Shown here: in pieces, positions 23,588 through 31,987 of the stretch
Layout: each line of letters starts with the position of its first letter
Position numbering within the stretch: the stretch's first letter is position 1
Source of the DNA: a virus
Length of the DNA: 64,000 bases
IMG/VR virus record: IMGVR_UViG_3300045961_000282
Location: 126,001 to 190,000 of that record
Strand: one strand, 5' to 3'
Translations under genes and position numbers: made by a program
The notes under the pieces: generated by a model
Databases searched by the model: none
What the model was told of the DNA's origin: nothing
The model's input: only the letters and a program-made list of their open reading frames with translations

Positions 23588-25432
23588 TTACCGCCTGCCC
23601 TTGTACGGAGAACGTTTTCCGAGGTTCGCTGCCCCTAGTGGCGGCAACCGATAGGCAGACATTGAGCGGGCACGCAGATTAGAATTGACGGCAAATGAAG
23701 CGCCCTTGACCTTGGTGGTGAGGGCCAGCGACGCCCAGACCATCGCGTCGAGACGTCCCGGAGATACCTTGGATTCCGCGGGGACCCATGAGGTGATCTC
23801 GGATTCCAACAGCGGGTGGTAGTTCAGCATATGCAGGCGGCCCTGCTCAGCAAGGGCCGCCACCGGCTCGGCGCGGGTTGCCTTGCCTGCTCGGGCGTGC
23901 ACGATGTAGACCGGCACGTTGGCATTCACCTGTCCGATGGCCATGCGGACCAGTTCGCCGCCCTGATTCCCCTCGGCCACCACTGGGCCGCCCCACTTGA
24001 TCGCCATGTCCACGACCCGCTTGGCCCAGACCGCCGGGCTGCCCAGCACGGTCGCATCCTCCACGACGTAGAGTTGGCGGCGGTAGAAGTCCCGCTCGGC
24101 GGTTCCCTTCACCACCACGATGCCCGCCTCGTCCTTGGGGCGCTCAGCAACACTGGGATCGACCCCGATCACCGTGTGCATCTTGATCCCGCCCGGCAGT
24201 TCGGTCACCCGTGCCGCATCGAGGTCGGACTGCATGAACAGCGCGCCCTCGATGTCGTGCAGCATCTCGCCCATCAGTTCCTGCTGGCCGATCCGGGTCC
24301 CTTCGTACAGGCCGAGGATCGTGGCGCGGAAGGACTGCGCAAGGTTGGCGAGGTTGTCATATGTCGTTCCACGGGTGATGACGATGCCGAACTCAGGATT
24401 CTCGGATTCCTCCAGCAGTTGGAACATCGAGGGAACGCGTCGCGGCGTGGTCGTGGCAACCATACGCGGCATGTCGCCATCAACCGGAAGTCGTAGACCC
24501 AGCCGCAAGTTGGCGAACGCCGTCAGACCATCGGCGCCGGAGACCTGCGGGTAGGAAGCAAACTCGTCGCAGTTGTGAATCAAGACTCCGGCGGCATAGA
24601 ACTCCGGCGCTCCGTTGATCGTGAGGTCATAGACATTGGCTCGACCCGCCGGGCGCACGGAAGCAACAGGAAACAGGGTGGTGCTCGAGTCTGTGCTGAG
24701 GCGGACGTGAACCATATCCCCGGCCTCGAGGTCGGCGGCCTGAACCCACGTGTCCCGCCTCGATTCGCTCGCCACCAACACGAGGTGATCGGGGGTGCAG
24801 CGCAATGTCGTCGGCCCGGCCTCGATCTCCACCACCTCGCGGTCGGTTCCCGTGCGCTGTGCGCGCGCGACCGGCCAGAAGCCGGAACGGGTGAGCACTT
24901 TCATCCCCGGCTGGATCTGTTCGATGGGCAGCGGCCCCAGCGAGGTGAGTACCGGCTCCCCTTCGGCTACGCACCACGCGGTGTCGAACTGGGGACCACG
25001 CAACTGGTCCGGCTCGTCGGCGGAGAAGGCCAATGCATACGCGCCGTTCGGCCACGACACCCGGCGCTTGGATGGCTCCCAGACGGGTACCTCGCCGGGT
25101 CGGGAGGACTCGATGATCCCCGACGGGCCGTTGACCATGACATCGCGGACGTCAGCAGCGGTGCGGCCCAGCAGCGCGATTCGCCTGCCGTGGCCATCGC
25201 GGACCCGTTCATTGATCCACTCAGCGGCGGTTCTCGTTTTCCCCCAACCCCGCCCTGCCATCGCCAGCCAAAGCACCCAGTCTCCGGACGGAGGGGTCTG
25301 GGAGGGCCTCCTCCAGAAGGCCCAATCGTGTATCAGCGACTCGGCATCAACCCCTTCAAGGGTCGCCTCGCGCTCCTCAGGGGGAAGCAGGGCGATGCGT
25401 TGGGCCATCGAGAGTTCGTGGCCGTAGGTCAT
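23588..25432 (-). CDS. terL: terminase large subunit with mini-intein
   Basis: ATG at 25432 lies 7 bases after a TATGGT box, so the mRNA is probably leaderless. The 614-residue precursor has Walker A GRGWGKT (61-67) and a Walker B region DTAW//CDEF split by an intein at residues 154-287. The C-terminal nuclease domain shows VDPSVAERPKDEAG, VVAEGNQGG and GRLDAMVWAS, matching the RNase H-like acidic triad. After splicing the protein would be 480 residues. It packages DNA into the procapsid. No small subunit or portal gene is evident next to it. Confidence 0.93.
   Translation of the reverse strand: MTYGHELSMAQRIALLPPEEREATLEGVDAESLIHDWAFWRRPSQTPPSGDWVLWLAMAGRGWGKTRTAAEWINERVRDGHGRRIALLGRTAADVRDVMVNGPSGIIESSRPGEVPVWEPSKRRVSWPNGAYALAFSADEPDQLRGPQFDTAWCVAEGEPVLTSLGPLPIEQIQPGMKVLTRSGFWPVARAQRTGTDREVVEIEAGPTTLRCTPDHLVLVASESRRDTWVQAADLEAGDMVHVRLSTDSSTTLFPVASVRPAGRANVYDLTINGAPEFYAAGVLIHNCDEFASYPQVSGADGLTAFANLRLGLRLPVDGDMPRMVATTTPRRVPSMFQLLEESENPEFGIVITRGTTYDNLANLAQSFRATILGLYEGTRIGQQELMGEMLHDIEGALFMQSDLDAARVTELPGGIKMHTVIGVDPSVAERPKDEAGIVVVKGTAERDFYRRQLYVVEDATVLGSPAVWAKRVVDMAIKWGGPVVAEGNQGGELVRMAIGQVNANVPVYIVHARAGKATRAEPVAALAEQGRLHMLNYHPLLESEITSWVPAESKVSPGRLDAMVWASLALTTKVKGASFAVNSNLRARSMSAYRLPPLGAANLGKRSPYKGRR
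24572..24973 (-). mobile_element. mini-intein inside terminase Walker B motif
   Basis: Intein residues 1-134 start with Cys (CVAEGEPVLTSLGPL), contain block B (TPDHLVLV) and end in VYDLTINGAPEFYAAGVLIHN followed by the +1 Cys of CDEF. All splice residues (Cys1, block B His, penultimate His, terminal Asn, +1 Cys) are present. There is no LAGLIDADG or HNH insertion, so it cannot home alone. Confidence 0.92.
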
Positions 25433-25504
25433 GGGGCGAACCATATCCCGCCGTCTCGGGTGTCAACCGCGGTTCATGCTCGATTCACGCGCGATGAATC
25501 CCGC

Positions 25505-26464
25505 TCACCAGTCCCGCACCGGCACCATCGCTCGCCCGATCAAGTAGGTCCCCGCCTCGGTGTGGATGTCGACGTACTCCTTGGGTTCGATGTCGGCGCT
25601 GGCATGGACGTAGTAGGCCGGGCGCACCTCGTTCGGGCGCTTGTTCGGCGCCGCCGCGCGGGCCACGGCGAGGTCGATGTCCCGCAGGTACATCCGCACC
25701 GGGTCGATCAGCACGCGGGTCAACGACTGGGTTGAGTTGTGCACCGCCGAGGACCGCCAGCCCAGTGAGGTCGCCACCTCGGCCAGTGCGTTGACGATCT
25801 CAGGGCGCCGGGAGCGGATCACGACGTGGCGGCGCAGGCCGCGGTTGAACACACCCTTGCCATCGAGCGCCCCGGCCATCAAGTCACGGCGCACCTCCAC
25901 AGGCGCCCGCCGGTACGCGAGCGCGACCGGCTCGGAGAAGGCGTCGATGCGATGCAGCCGCTCCAGCAGCCCATCGACGTAGAGGTAGGCGTGCTTGCCG
26001 TGGGCAGTGCGGCGGCGAACCTTCAGGCCGCGGGCCTCGATCATCTCGGCGGCCCGGTCGGCGAGATTGGCCGGAACCGACACCGCATCCTCGATGCCGG
26101 TGGTCCGCCACAAACCATACGTCCACGGATCGAGCGGCGGCCCGGCCTCGAGCCAGTCCTCGGGGATCTCCCCGATGAGCGCGATCCGCTCGGTCACCAC
26201 CGGGTCGCGGCGCTCGGCCTCGCCGGGCCACGCCTTCATCGACACCCACGCAGTTCCCAGCACGAGGTCGTGGTCGGTCGAGCAGCGGATCGGCGGGCCG
26301 GAGATCCGCAGTTCGGTGGCTCGGGGCGGGGTCTCGCGGGCTACGCGCGCGACCGGGGTCGGCTTGCCGGAGGAGTCATAGAGCAGGTCGCCGGGAGCCG
26401 CGCGCCACGCCTCGATCCATCCGGTCGGGGAGACCAGCGGGGTCTCGGGATGGATGCTCGGCAT
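25505..26464 (-). CDS. free-standing Hint (intein-like) LAGLIDADG endonuclease
   Basis: The 319-residue protein opens with an intein block A-like region (TPLVSPTGWIEAWRAAPGD) but with no catalytic Cys1. It has block B-like CSTDHDLVLG (61-70), two LAGLIDADG-type helices (YGLWRTTGIED at 116-126 and LMAGALDGKGVF at 195-206) and a C-terminal block F-like end (YVDIHTEAGTYLIGRAMVPV) without His-Asn. Splicing residues are lost, so it acts as an endonuclease. TATGGT six bases before the ATG suggests a leaderless mRNA. It lies immediately upstream of the intein-bearing terminase gene, so it may mobilise that mini-intein in trans. Confidence 0.82.
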   Translation of the reverse strand: MPSIHPETPLVSPTGWIEAWRAAPGDLLYDSSGKPTPVARVARETPPRATELRISGPPIRCSTDHDLVLGTAWVSMKAWPGEAERRDPVVTERIALIGEIPEDWLEAGPPLDPWTYGLWRTTGIEDAVSVPANLADRAAEMIEARGLKVRRRTAHGKHAYLYVDGLLERLHRIDAFSEPVALAYRRAPVEVRRDLMAGALDGKGVFNRGLRRHVVIRSRRPEIVNALAEVATSLGWRSSAVHNSTQSLTRVLIDPVRMYLRDIDLAVARAAAPNKRPNEVRPAYYVHASADIEPKEYVDIHTEAGTYLIGRAMVPVRDW

Positions 26465-26482
26465 GAGCGAACCATAGCAATG

Positions 26483-26641
26483 TCAGCCCAGCACGGCGTG
26501 GATGGTGTGCCTGTCTCCAACTGTCATTCGGCTGATCTTCACCACCTCGATGTCGCGGCGCGCGTTGAGGGACTCAAGGATGTCGCCCAGCGCGATCTCG
26601 GCCTGCGCCTCGGTCCCAGTGATGTCCACGTTGATCTGCAT
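26483..26641 (-). CDS. 52-residue protein
   Basis: ATG at 26641 is preceded by CTGACA, 17 bp and TAGCCT eight bases before the start, a near-leaderless unit. The product (MQINVDITGTEAQAEIALGD...) has a beta-alpha-beta pattern resembling small regulators or dodecin-like folds, but I cannot name it. It lies in front of the Hint-LAGLIDADG gene. Confidence 0.6.
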   Translation of the reverse strand: MQINVDITGTEAQAEIALGDILESLNARRDIEVVKISRMTVGDRHTIHAVLG

Positions 26642-26665
26642 GAGGAAGGAGGCTACCTGCTCGTG

Positions 26666-26723
26666 TTGATTCTGTCAGCCCCCTTGTGCTATGCTTATTC
26701 CTGTGAGCGAGGGAAAGTCCCTC
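26666..26723 (+). promoter_or_regulatory. promoter with leader hairpin (family member 3)
   Basis: TTGATT, 18-bp spacer, TATGCT (26690-26695), then GTGAGC and hairpin GAGGGA-AAG-TCCCTC. Confidence 0.7.
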
Positions 26724-26743
26724 CCCAACGAAAGGAAACCCCC

Positions 26744-26923
26744 ATGCAGGTGAACGTCCCGGTCCCCTTCCCCGGCACTGCCGAGGAACGCGCCGCCAAC
26801 CGCGCGACCCACTTCTTCGGCGGGATCGACGGGCGGTGCTTCGACTGCGACAGCCGCCCCACTCACGTGGCCGCCGACTACCCGTGCTGTGTCGAGCCGC
26901 CACGGATGTGGATCACCCGCTGA
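26744..26923 (+). CDS. 59-residue zinc-binding protein
   Basis: ATG at 26744 follows GAAAGGAAAC. The product carries CFDCDSRPTHV and CCVEPPRMW, a Cys4/His zinc-binding arrangement common among actinophage small proteins. It is a monocistronic unit with hairpin leader and terminator. Confidence 0.65.
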   Translation: MQVNVPVPFPGTAEERAANRATHFFGGIDGRCFDCDSRPTHVAADYPCCVEPPRMWITR

Positions 26924-26933
26924 CCCGATAGAG

Positions 26934-26966
26934 AACCCCCTCGACCAGATACCGGTCGGGGGGGTT
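26934..26966. terminator. terminator between convergent genes
   Basis: AACCCCCTCGACC / GGTCGGGGGGTT stem followed by TTCTG. Confidence 0.8.
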
Positions 26967-26998
26967 TTCTGTGCTCGCCTCCGTGAGCCGCCGCCAGC

Positions 26999-27916
26999 CT
27001 ACCGCCAGAACTCGGGCACGGAGTGGTCGTGGTCCGTGCGGCGACACCACGGCGACGCCTCGCGCCACTTGTGGGCGTAGGACAGCGGCTCGTCGGTGTA
27101 GTCGTCGTAGTCCATCCCTTGGTGCTCGCACCACGCTCGATGCGCCGCCCGCGTGCACTCGGGGCGGGTCCACTGGCCCAGCCCCCGCAGCAGCGCCCGC
27201 ACCTCACGTGCGCGCGACCGGTGGGCTGGGGTGAACGTGCACGCCTCGACCACCAGTTCGTGGTGCATCGACCCCGGGATGGGCCGGGTGTCGGATTCCT
27301 CCCAGTTATAGCAGTCCGGCGGCAGGGCGCCCTTGCGCCACATCGTCACCGCCGTCATCCGGCTCGGCCCCCACTCGTGGTGCAGCCGCATGAACAGGGC
27401 GTCCACCGCGTCGAACGTGTTGCGGTTGACCCACTTGTTCTCCTTGCGCGGGATGGTCATGCCCGCCCGCTCCTCGAGGATGTCCTCGGTCCAGCCCAGC
27501 GCCATCAGTGCGCGGACCTGCCACAGCGTCCACTCCGCCGGGAACCGCTTGGCGTCGCGAACCATAAGGGCCGGGTTGGACTTCACCTTCTCGACCGTCA
27601 GCAGCAGCGTGCGTTCCGTGCTGCGCGCGACGTTGACCCGGCCCGGCGTGAGCACGCGGTCCAGCGCCCGGCGCTCCATCCCGGAGATGGCCTCGATCTG
27701 GGTCCACCGCAGGCCCTGCCCCCGCAGCCACGTCAGGGCCTCGACCGACGTCGCTGCCGGAACCCGGTCGTAGTCGCTGGGTATCCCCGCCTTCAGGCGC
27801 GCCCGACGCGCTCGCCACGTTTCCGCGTGGGCGTCCTTGCAGGGGCGACAGCGGCAGCCAAGTGAGTAAGAACTCTGTGACGGTGCGCTACATGTAAAGT
27901 CTTCATCTGTGCTCAA
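26999..27916 (-). CDS. HTH-type DNA-binding protein
   Basis: The start is uncertain: a TTG at 27916 after TAGGTTGGGG, or a GTG further up. The TTG gives about 305 residues. The N-terminus has a Cys pair cluster (CRCRPCKDAH), then a basic helix and an HTH-like region (LRWTQIEAISGMERRALDRVL). The rest is helical with several Trp and a C-terminal His-rich tail. The architecture resembles actinophage immunity/excision regulators but I make no specific claim. It is divergent from the HNH gene at 27997. Confidence 0.6.
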   Translation of the reverse strand: MSTDEDFTCSAPSQSSYSLGCRCRPCKDAHAETWRARRARLKAGIPSDYDRVPAATSVEALTWLRGQGLRWTQIEAISGMERRALDRVLTPGRVNVARSTERTLLLTVEKVKSNPALMVRDAKRFPAEWTLWQVRALMALGWTEDILEERAGMTIPRKENKWVNRNTFDAVDALFMRLHHEWGPSRMTAVTMWRKGALPPDCYNWEESDTRPIPGSMHHELVVEACTFTPAHRSRAREVRALLRGLGQWTRPECTRAAHRAWCEHQGMDYDDYTDEPLSYAHKWREASPWCRRTDHDHSVPEFWR

Positions 27917-27996
27917 AGTTCCCCAACCTACTTTCTCTGGTCTGAACTTGTGTACGCTATCGTTGCCGCTGTTCACAGTGAAACAGGAGGTCGGCC

Positions 27997-28812
27997 ATGA
28001 GTTATCCATGCGAGGTCGAAGGTTGCCATCGGGGAGATGCATCCCGCCTCAGGGGAACGGAGGGCCCCCGCTTGTGCACCACCCACAAGCGGCAAATCAA
28101 GACGCGGGGCGAGGTGTGGCTGGTGGAAAAGTGGGTGAAGCCGCCCACCTGCGAAGGACCGGAATGCGACCGGGAGCCGAGGTTGCGCATCAAGGAAAGC
28201 GGGATCTGGCTGTGCAACTCCCACCGAATGCAACTGGCGAACGGGAAGCCGCTGACTCCGATCGGATCGACAGTTCATCGCGCCCCTGCGCGACCGGAAC
28301 GCCTCGCCCGAGAGTCCGACAAGGATCTGGCCCTGCGGCAGATGGTGGTCACCCCCGAACTGATCGGGAGGTTCTGGAGCAAGGTGGACGTTCGGGGAAG
28401 GGATGAGTGCTGGGAATGGAAGGCGTCGTTGACGGCGAGCGGATATGGGCAGTTCAGCCTTCGCTTCAAAGGCAAGTCCGTTCCTGTACCCGCCCACCGC
28501 GTGGCCAGAAGGTTCACCGAGGACGTGTCGGGGAAATGGGTGCTCCACTCCTGCGACAACCCCCCGTGCGTGAATCCTCAACACCTGCGGGTGGGGACGT
28601 CGAGCGACAACAACTCGGACATGGTCAAACGTGATCGTCATGTCTACGGCTCACGCAATCCCGTGGCCAAGGTGTCCGAAGAGCAGGTCAGCGAGATCAA
28701 GGCGCGCATCCGTGCCGGAGAACAGTTCACGGTGATCGCCGAGGACTACCCGATCTCTGCAGCGGGAATCGGGCACATCGCCGCTGGTCGCTCGTGGCGC
28801 CACGTCGAGTGA
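27997..28812 (+). CDS. HNH homing endonuclease
   Basis: The 271-residue protein begins after AGGAGG. It has an N-terminal Cys/His finger (CEVEGCHRGDASRL...CTTHK), a second finger (CEGPECDREP), an HNH_3 domain (VLHSCDNPPCVNPQHLRVGTSSDN) and a C-terminal HTH (FTVIAEDYPISAAGIGHI). The build matches the HNH genes at 22885, 37457 and 42255. It separates the HTH gene from the paralogue operon and is probably a mobile insertion. Confidence 0.9.
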   Translation: MSYPCEVEGCHRGDASRLRGTEGPRLCTTHKRQIKTRGEVWLVEKWVKPPTCEGPECDREPRLRIKESGIWLCNSHRMQLANGKPLTPIGSTVHRAPARPERLARESDKDLALRQMVVTPELIGRFWSKVDVRGRDECWEWKASLTASGYGQFSLRFKGKSVPVPAHRVARRFTEDVSGKWVLHSCDNPPCVNPQHLRVGTSSDNNSDMVKRDRHVYGSRNPVAKVSEEQVSEIKARIRAGEQFTVIAEDYPISAAGIGHIAAGRSWRHVE

Positions 28813-28843
28813 CTGGGTTCCACACGCGGGCAACGGCGGCCTC

Positions 28844-29269
28844 CTACTGGGCGAAGGGCATGAAGTAGACCTCGATGAGTTCGTGCTCCAACAGGTGGAG
28901 GACCTGATCGAGAACCGAGAGCGTAGTGGACAGGTGAGCCCGGGCGCGCGACACGTCCATCGGGTTCGGGTTGCTTCCGTCGCGCATCAGCCGACCGATG
29001 GCGTCGTCGGCCTTGATCACCCGGATGCGCGCACGCGAGAAGGTGTCGGCGACGAACTGGGGATGGTGGCCCGCGGCGATCTCGAGGCTGTCGTCGCCCG
29101 CCTCCTCGAGTTTGGTCATCAGGGTCACCACCCCGGCCAGTCGGTACCCGGCGTCGGCGAGGATGCGCTCGTTGGCCAGCGCGGCGTAGGTGTCCAGATG
29201 CAGCAGGGCGCTGGTGATCCCCTCCACCGCCTCGCGGATCAACGGGAGGAGGATGCGGTTGTCGGTCAC
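28844..29269 (-). CDS. helical protein of the 'EVxLP' paralogue family
   Basis: GTG at 29269 overlaps the previous stop by GTGA. The 141-residue protein is almost wholly helical and ends HELIEVYFMPFAQ, the family tail motif. It is the last gene of a five-gene operon whose members share this tail. No catalytic residues are evident; an assembly or regulatory role is possible. Confidence 0.65.
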   Translation of the reverse strand: MTDNRILLPLIREAVEGITSALLHLDTYAALANERILADAGYRLAGVVTLMTKLEEAGDDSLEIAAGHHPQFVADTFSRARIRVIKADDAIGRLMRDGSNPNPMDVSRARAHLSTTLSVLDQVLHLLEHELIEVYFMPFAQ

Positions 29270-29655
29270 CGCAGGGCAGTCCTCGGAAGTGCGTACACCT
29301 CGGATCCAGCGAGGAGCGTCCCGGCGTAGGCAACCGAGCGGGCGAGGATGTCGACCTCGTCGCGCAGCGATCCGACCGGGACGATGCGGTCGGTCAGGTG
29401 CCGATGCGCCATGTACGCGCGCGACCGGAGATCGGTGAGCAGCGAGGTCGGGTCGAACGGGCTGACCACGACCGCCCCGCCAAGGAGCACCACGACGTTC
29501 GACAGGGACTCATGGGCGATCTGTACCTGCTTGTGCGCTTCGGTCCAATCGGCCTCGTCACCGCGACGGGTGTAGGCGTTCAGCAGCGCTCCTGCCCCGC
29601 TCAGCCTGATCTCGGCGCGGGCCACCAGTTGCTCGATCTCGTCGCCGAGCCTCAT
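29266..29655 (-). CDS. helical protein of the 'EVxLP' paralogue family
   Basis: ATG at 29655 overlaps the upstream stop by ATGA. The 129-residue product is helical and ends GSEVYALPRTALR. It contains a forward copy of the dispersed 10-bp motif (29419-29428) inside the coding sequence. Function unknown. Confidence 0.65.
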   Translation of the reverse strand: MRLGDEIEQLVARAEIRLSGAGALLNAYTRRGDEADWTEAHKQVQIAHESLSNVVVLLGGAVVVSPFDPTSLLTDLRSRAYMAHRHLTDRIVPVGSLRDEVDILARSVAYAGTLLAGSEVYALPRTALR

Positions 29656-30137
29656 CGCATCGGCCCCCAGACCTCGCGGACCGACCCGTCGGGCAACTCG
29701 ATGCGCTCGTGGGACATCCAGCGCACCGGGCAGCGCAGCGGGTAGTGCGGGATGGGGCGCCCCATGCTGTGCACGGCTCCTCGTGCGGTGTCGACGGAGA
29801 TCCACTCGGTGAACATCCCGTCGGGCATCAAGTGGACCTCGATCCGCTCGGCGGCGTGGATCGTGCCGTTCAGGTAGTGGCGCATGTCCCCGACGGTGAT
29901 CCTCCCGTGGATCACCGCGTCGATCTCGATCTTGGCCTGGGACAGGCCGAACCGGAAAAGCATCAGGTCGTTCGGGTAGCCGATGTAGGTCACACCCTGC
30001 GGATCACGCAGCACATCGAGGTCGTCGGCCAGTTGGACAAACTCCTCGTGGCGAGCCGGTCCGTTGGGCATCCGGAAGATCATGTCCATCCGCTCCAACA
30101 GCGGGACTGTGAAGTCCGCGGCGTTCAGCGCGCCCAT
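29652..30137 (-). CDS. 'EVxLP' paralogue with additional C-terminal domain
   Basis: ATG at 30137 overlaps the upstream gene by 13 bases. The 161-residue protein has VTYIGYPNDLMLFRFGLSQ and AERIEVHLMPDG at family positions, then about 55 extra residues rich in Arg and Pro ending DGSVREVWGPMR. Comparison with the 30125 and 30487 products shows the same spacing between the YxGxP and EVHxMP elements. Confidence 0.65.
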   Translation of the reverse strand: MGALNAADFTVPLLERMDMIFRMPNGPARHEEFVQLADDLDVLRDPQGVTYIGYPNDLMLFRFGLSQAKIEIDAVIHGRITVGDMRHYLNGTIHAAERIEVHLMPDGMFTEWISVDTARGAVHSMGRPIPHYPLRCPVRWMSHERIELPDGSVREVWGPMR

Positions 30138-30490
30138 ACGGGTCCCCCATCACTCAGCGTCGGGAACCGCGAATCCGGCGGCATGGCATGACCCTCGACC
30201 CGGCGCGCGAGGTTGAGGGCGGCTTGGACGAAGGTGAGCGCCCACACCCCGGTGGTGGGGTCGAAGCGGTTCTCGAGGATCGCGCGGATCTCCTCCTCGG
30301 CCCGGTACAGGTGCGCGCACATCTCCTCCAGCACCTCAGCCGGGGCGACGTAGTGCACCCGCCTCCCCTCGCGGACGCGCCGCAGGTCGTCGGCGATGGC
30401 GCGAAGTCGAACCGGGTCGTTGGGCAGGGTGTTCAGCGCCGCCTGCAGGTCGTCGGCCAGCGGCTCGATCTGCCGGTAGACGCTCGTCAT
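30125..30490 (-). CDS. helical protein of the 'EVxLP' paralogue family
   Basis: ATG at 30490 overlaps the upstream stop by ATGA. The 121-residue product holds VHYVAPAEVLEEM and RRVEGHAMPPDSRF at the shared positions. It is co-translated with the first gene of the operon. Function unknown. Confidence 0.65.
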   Translation of the reverse strand: MTSVYRQIEPLADDLQAALNTLPNDPVRLRAIADDLRRVREGRRVHYVAPAEVLEEMCAHLYRAEEEIRAILENRFDPTTGVWALTFVQAALNLARRVEGHAMPPDSRFPTLSDGGPVWAR

Positions 30491-30870
30491 GCCCACTCCC
30501 GGCCCTTCTGGTCCACGGCGATGATCCAGTTCGTCCTCGGCAGGACATGGACCTCGATCTCGGTCGCGGCGGCGTACGCCTCGGTGAGGAAGTGCATCGC
30601 CCAGTGCTGGGCCTCCTCGACCTCAGTGCCGTTGCGGGCGGTCATCAGCAGGGAGATCTCTCTCTTGGTCCGATCGAGGTTGATCCGCAGGGTCCGCTCC
30701 CGACCGAGCGGCCCGACGTAGACGAAGGACGATCCCTGAGCCAGCCGGTAGAGGGTGTCAACAATGGCATACAGCGGAGTCTTATCGTTGTGGCACACCT
30801 TGAAGGCCGAGCGCAGGTCCTCGATGATCGGACCCACCATCGAGTCGGCAGTGGTAGTAGTGGTGATCAT
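30487..30870 (-). CDS. first gene of the paralogue operon, helical 'EVxLP' protein
   Basis: ATG at 30870 lies six bases after TATGCT, so the operon mRNA is leaderless. The 127-residue protein has FVYVGPLGRER and TEIEVHVLPRTNW at family positions. It leads five overlapping genes (to 28844). Duplication and divergence within one operon is the simplest explanation. Confidence 0.7.
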   Translation of the reverse strand: MITTTTTADSMVGPIIEDLRSAFKVCHNDKTPLYAIVDTLYRLAQGSSFVYVGPLGRERTLRINLDRTKREISLLMTARNGTEVEEAQHWAMHFLTEAYAAATEIEVHVLPRTNWIIAVDQKGREWA

Positions 30871-30949
30871 CCCCAAAGCATAGCAGGCCGGTCGCGCGCA
30901 CCCGGGGGGCTCGAATCCACGACCCGACATGACAGAGGCCCCGAACCGC

Positions 30950-30978
30950 TTGACACGGGTCGGGGCCTCTGAAAAGGT
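30950..30978 (+). promoter_or_regulatory. promoter reading into the structured non-coding region
   Basis: TTGACA (30950-30955), 17-bp spacer, AAAGGT (30973-30978). It lies partly within a hairpin (CAGAGGCCCCGA/TCGGGGCCTCTG) that could also terminate transcription from the minus strand. Confidence 0.5.
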
Positions 30979-30984
30979 TTGGTC

Positions 30985-31505
30985 CGTCTACGACAACCTC
31001 TGGGTCCCATGGTAATCCCGAACCGTGGCGCACGTCAAGCGTATTGACGCCCTGAGCGCGATGATCTGGGGCAGACCGTGGATATGCAGAGAGACCCTCC
31101 TGCATACAGGGAGCCGGGGATAGCAAGGGACCTCCGTCTTTGATCGGGAGGCCCCCCTACGAAATAGGGGGAGAAGGCCGTCAGAGGGCTAGTCAAGTTG
31201 AGCGTCCACCCGAGCGGGTTTCAGGAGCACCATCCCGCCACAGGCACAGAGGTGGGCGCATTGTTATGGCCCCGCAGGGATGCGGGATCCCAGCAGACCG
31301 TGCTGGCAGGGAGTAATCGCCCTGTCTATGGGCGCACCCGAGAGGTGCGTGCGGAACATCCGCCCTTGAGAATCCTCAGTTGCCGTACCCAGTTCAACGA
31401 TTGCTAATCCGCGAACTGGGTCGGCTCCTTGAGGATCGACCAGAACCCGCAGATCAAGGCCTCCCATGGGTTCCACAGATACAGGGAACTGCGGGACCCG
31501 CTAGA
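30985..31505 (+). ncRNA. candidate large structured non-coding RNA
   Basis: There is no credible gene in this 520-base stretch, yet many local stems exist: TATGCAG/CTGCATA, CCCCCTA-CGAAA-TAGGGGG, CCC-GAGC-GGG, CCGCA-GGGA-TGCGG (GNRA loop), CAGCA/TGCTG, CGCCC/GGGCG, GCACC-CGAGA-GGTGC. Nested long-range pairs also occur: ATCCTCA/TTGAGGAT around ACCCAGTTC/GAACTGGGT, and GCAGATC/GATCTGC. GNRA-like loops occur on the plus strand, and a plus-strand promoter lies upstream. It may be a large ornate RNA of the GOLLD/ROOL kind found in phages, but I cannot confirm a family. Confidence 0.5.
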
Positions 31506-31737
31506 TCTGCAGGTGCTTCCTGATATTGCTTTCCGTAACAGCCTTCCCACTCATCTCAAGTTCCATCGCCGCCATCAGCACGGCTCGATCAAGTGGGTCC
31601 ATGGCGAGGAGCGCGTCCAAGGTTGGTCCTCCGCCCGCTTGAATGTCGGCTAGTAGCGCTCTGTTCCGCTCCTTGTTCGTCTCCATCCGAACCTCTCGGC
31701 TGGGTGGACGCTTGCGCTTCTTGCTCTTTGGACTCAC
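31501..31737 (-). CDS. 78-residue basic-N-terminal protein
   Basis: GTG at 31737 lies six bases after TAAGAT, a leaderless arrangement. The product begins SPKSKKRKRPPSREV, a strongly basic arm, followed by an acidic helical segment. It could bind nucleic acid or be a small host-takeover protein. Family not recognised. Confidence 0.65.
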   Translation of the reverse strand: MSPKSKKRKRPPSREVRMETNKERNRALLADIQAGGGPTLDALLAMDPLDRAVLMAAMELEMSGKAVTESNIRKHLQI

Positions 31738-31840
31738 GTGGAAATCTTATCAACCGACCCACCTCGCGTAGGGGCGCGCGACCGGAAAGCGATCGCTCGA
31801 GGTCCTCCGTCTTCACTGAACATCGGGATATGGTTCGCCC

Positions 31841-31987
31841 ATGTCTTCTCCGCCGCGCCTGTCCATCCAGCGCCCCGGCCAGCAGCCGACCTACTGTGCT
31901 GGCTGCGGGAAGTGGCCAGCCGATCACAACGGCCCTGATGGCGCCCGCTACTGCGGCGACTGCCATAAGCGACTGTTCGGGTCCTAG
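31841..31987 (+). CDS. 48-residue zinc-ribbon protein
   Basis: ATG at 31841 lies six bases after TATGGT (leaderless). The product has YCAGCGKWPADH and YCGDCHKRL, a clear CxxC...CxxC ribbon. Its stop overlaps the convergent gene at 31984 by a few bases. Confidence 0.65.
   Translation: MSSPPRLSIQRPGQQPTYCAGCGKWPADHNGPDGARYCGDCHKRLFGS

Noticed and set aside
23816-25735. Long plus-strand frames opposite the terminase and Hint genes
   Set aside because: They are GC-driven antisense shadows without ribosome sites or recognisable domains.
30985-31505. Group I intron, RNase P RNA or tmRNA
   Set aside because: I found none of the core sequences I know for these (P7 of group I, the P4 strands of RNase P, the tmRNA ends), so the region stays an unassigned structured RNA.
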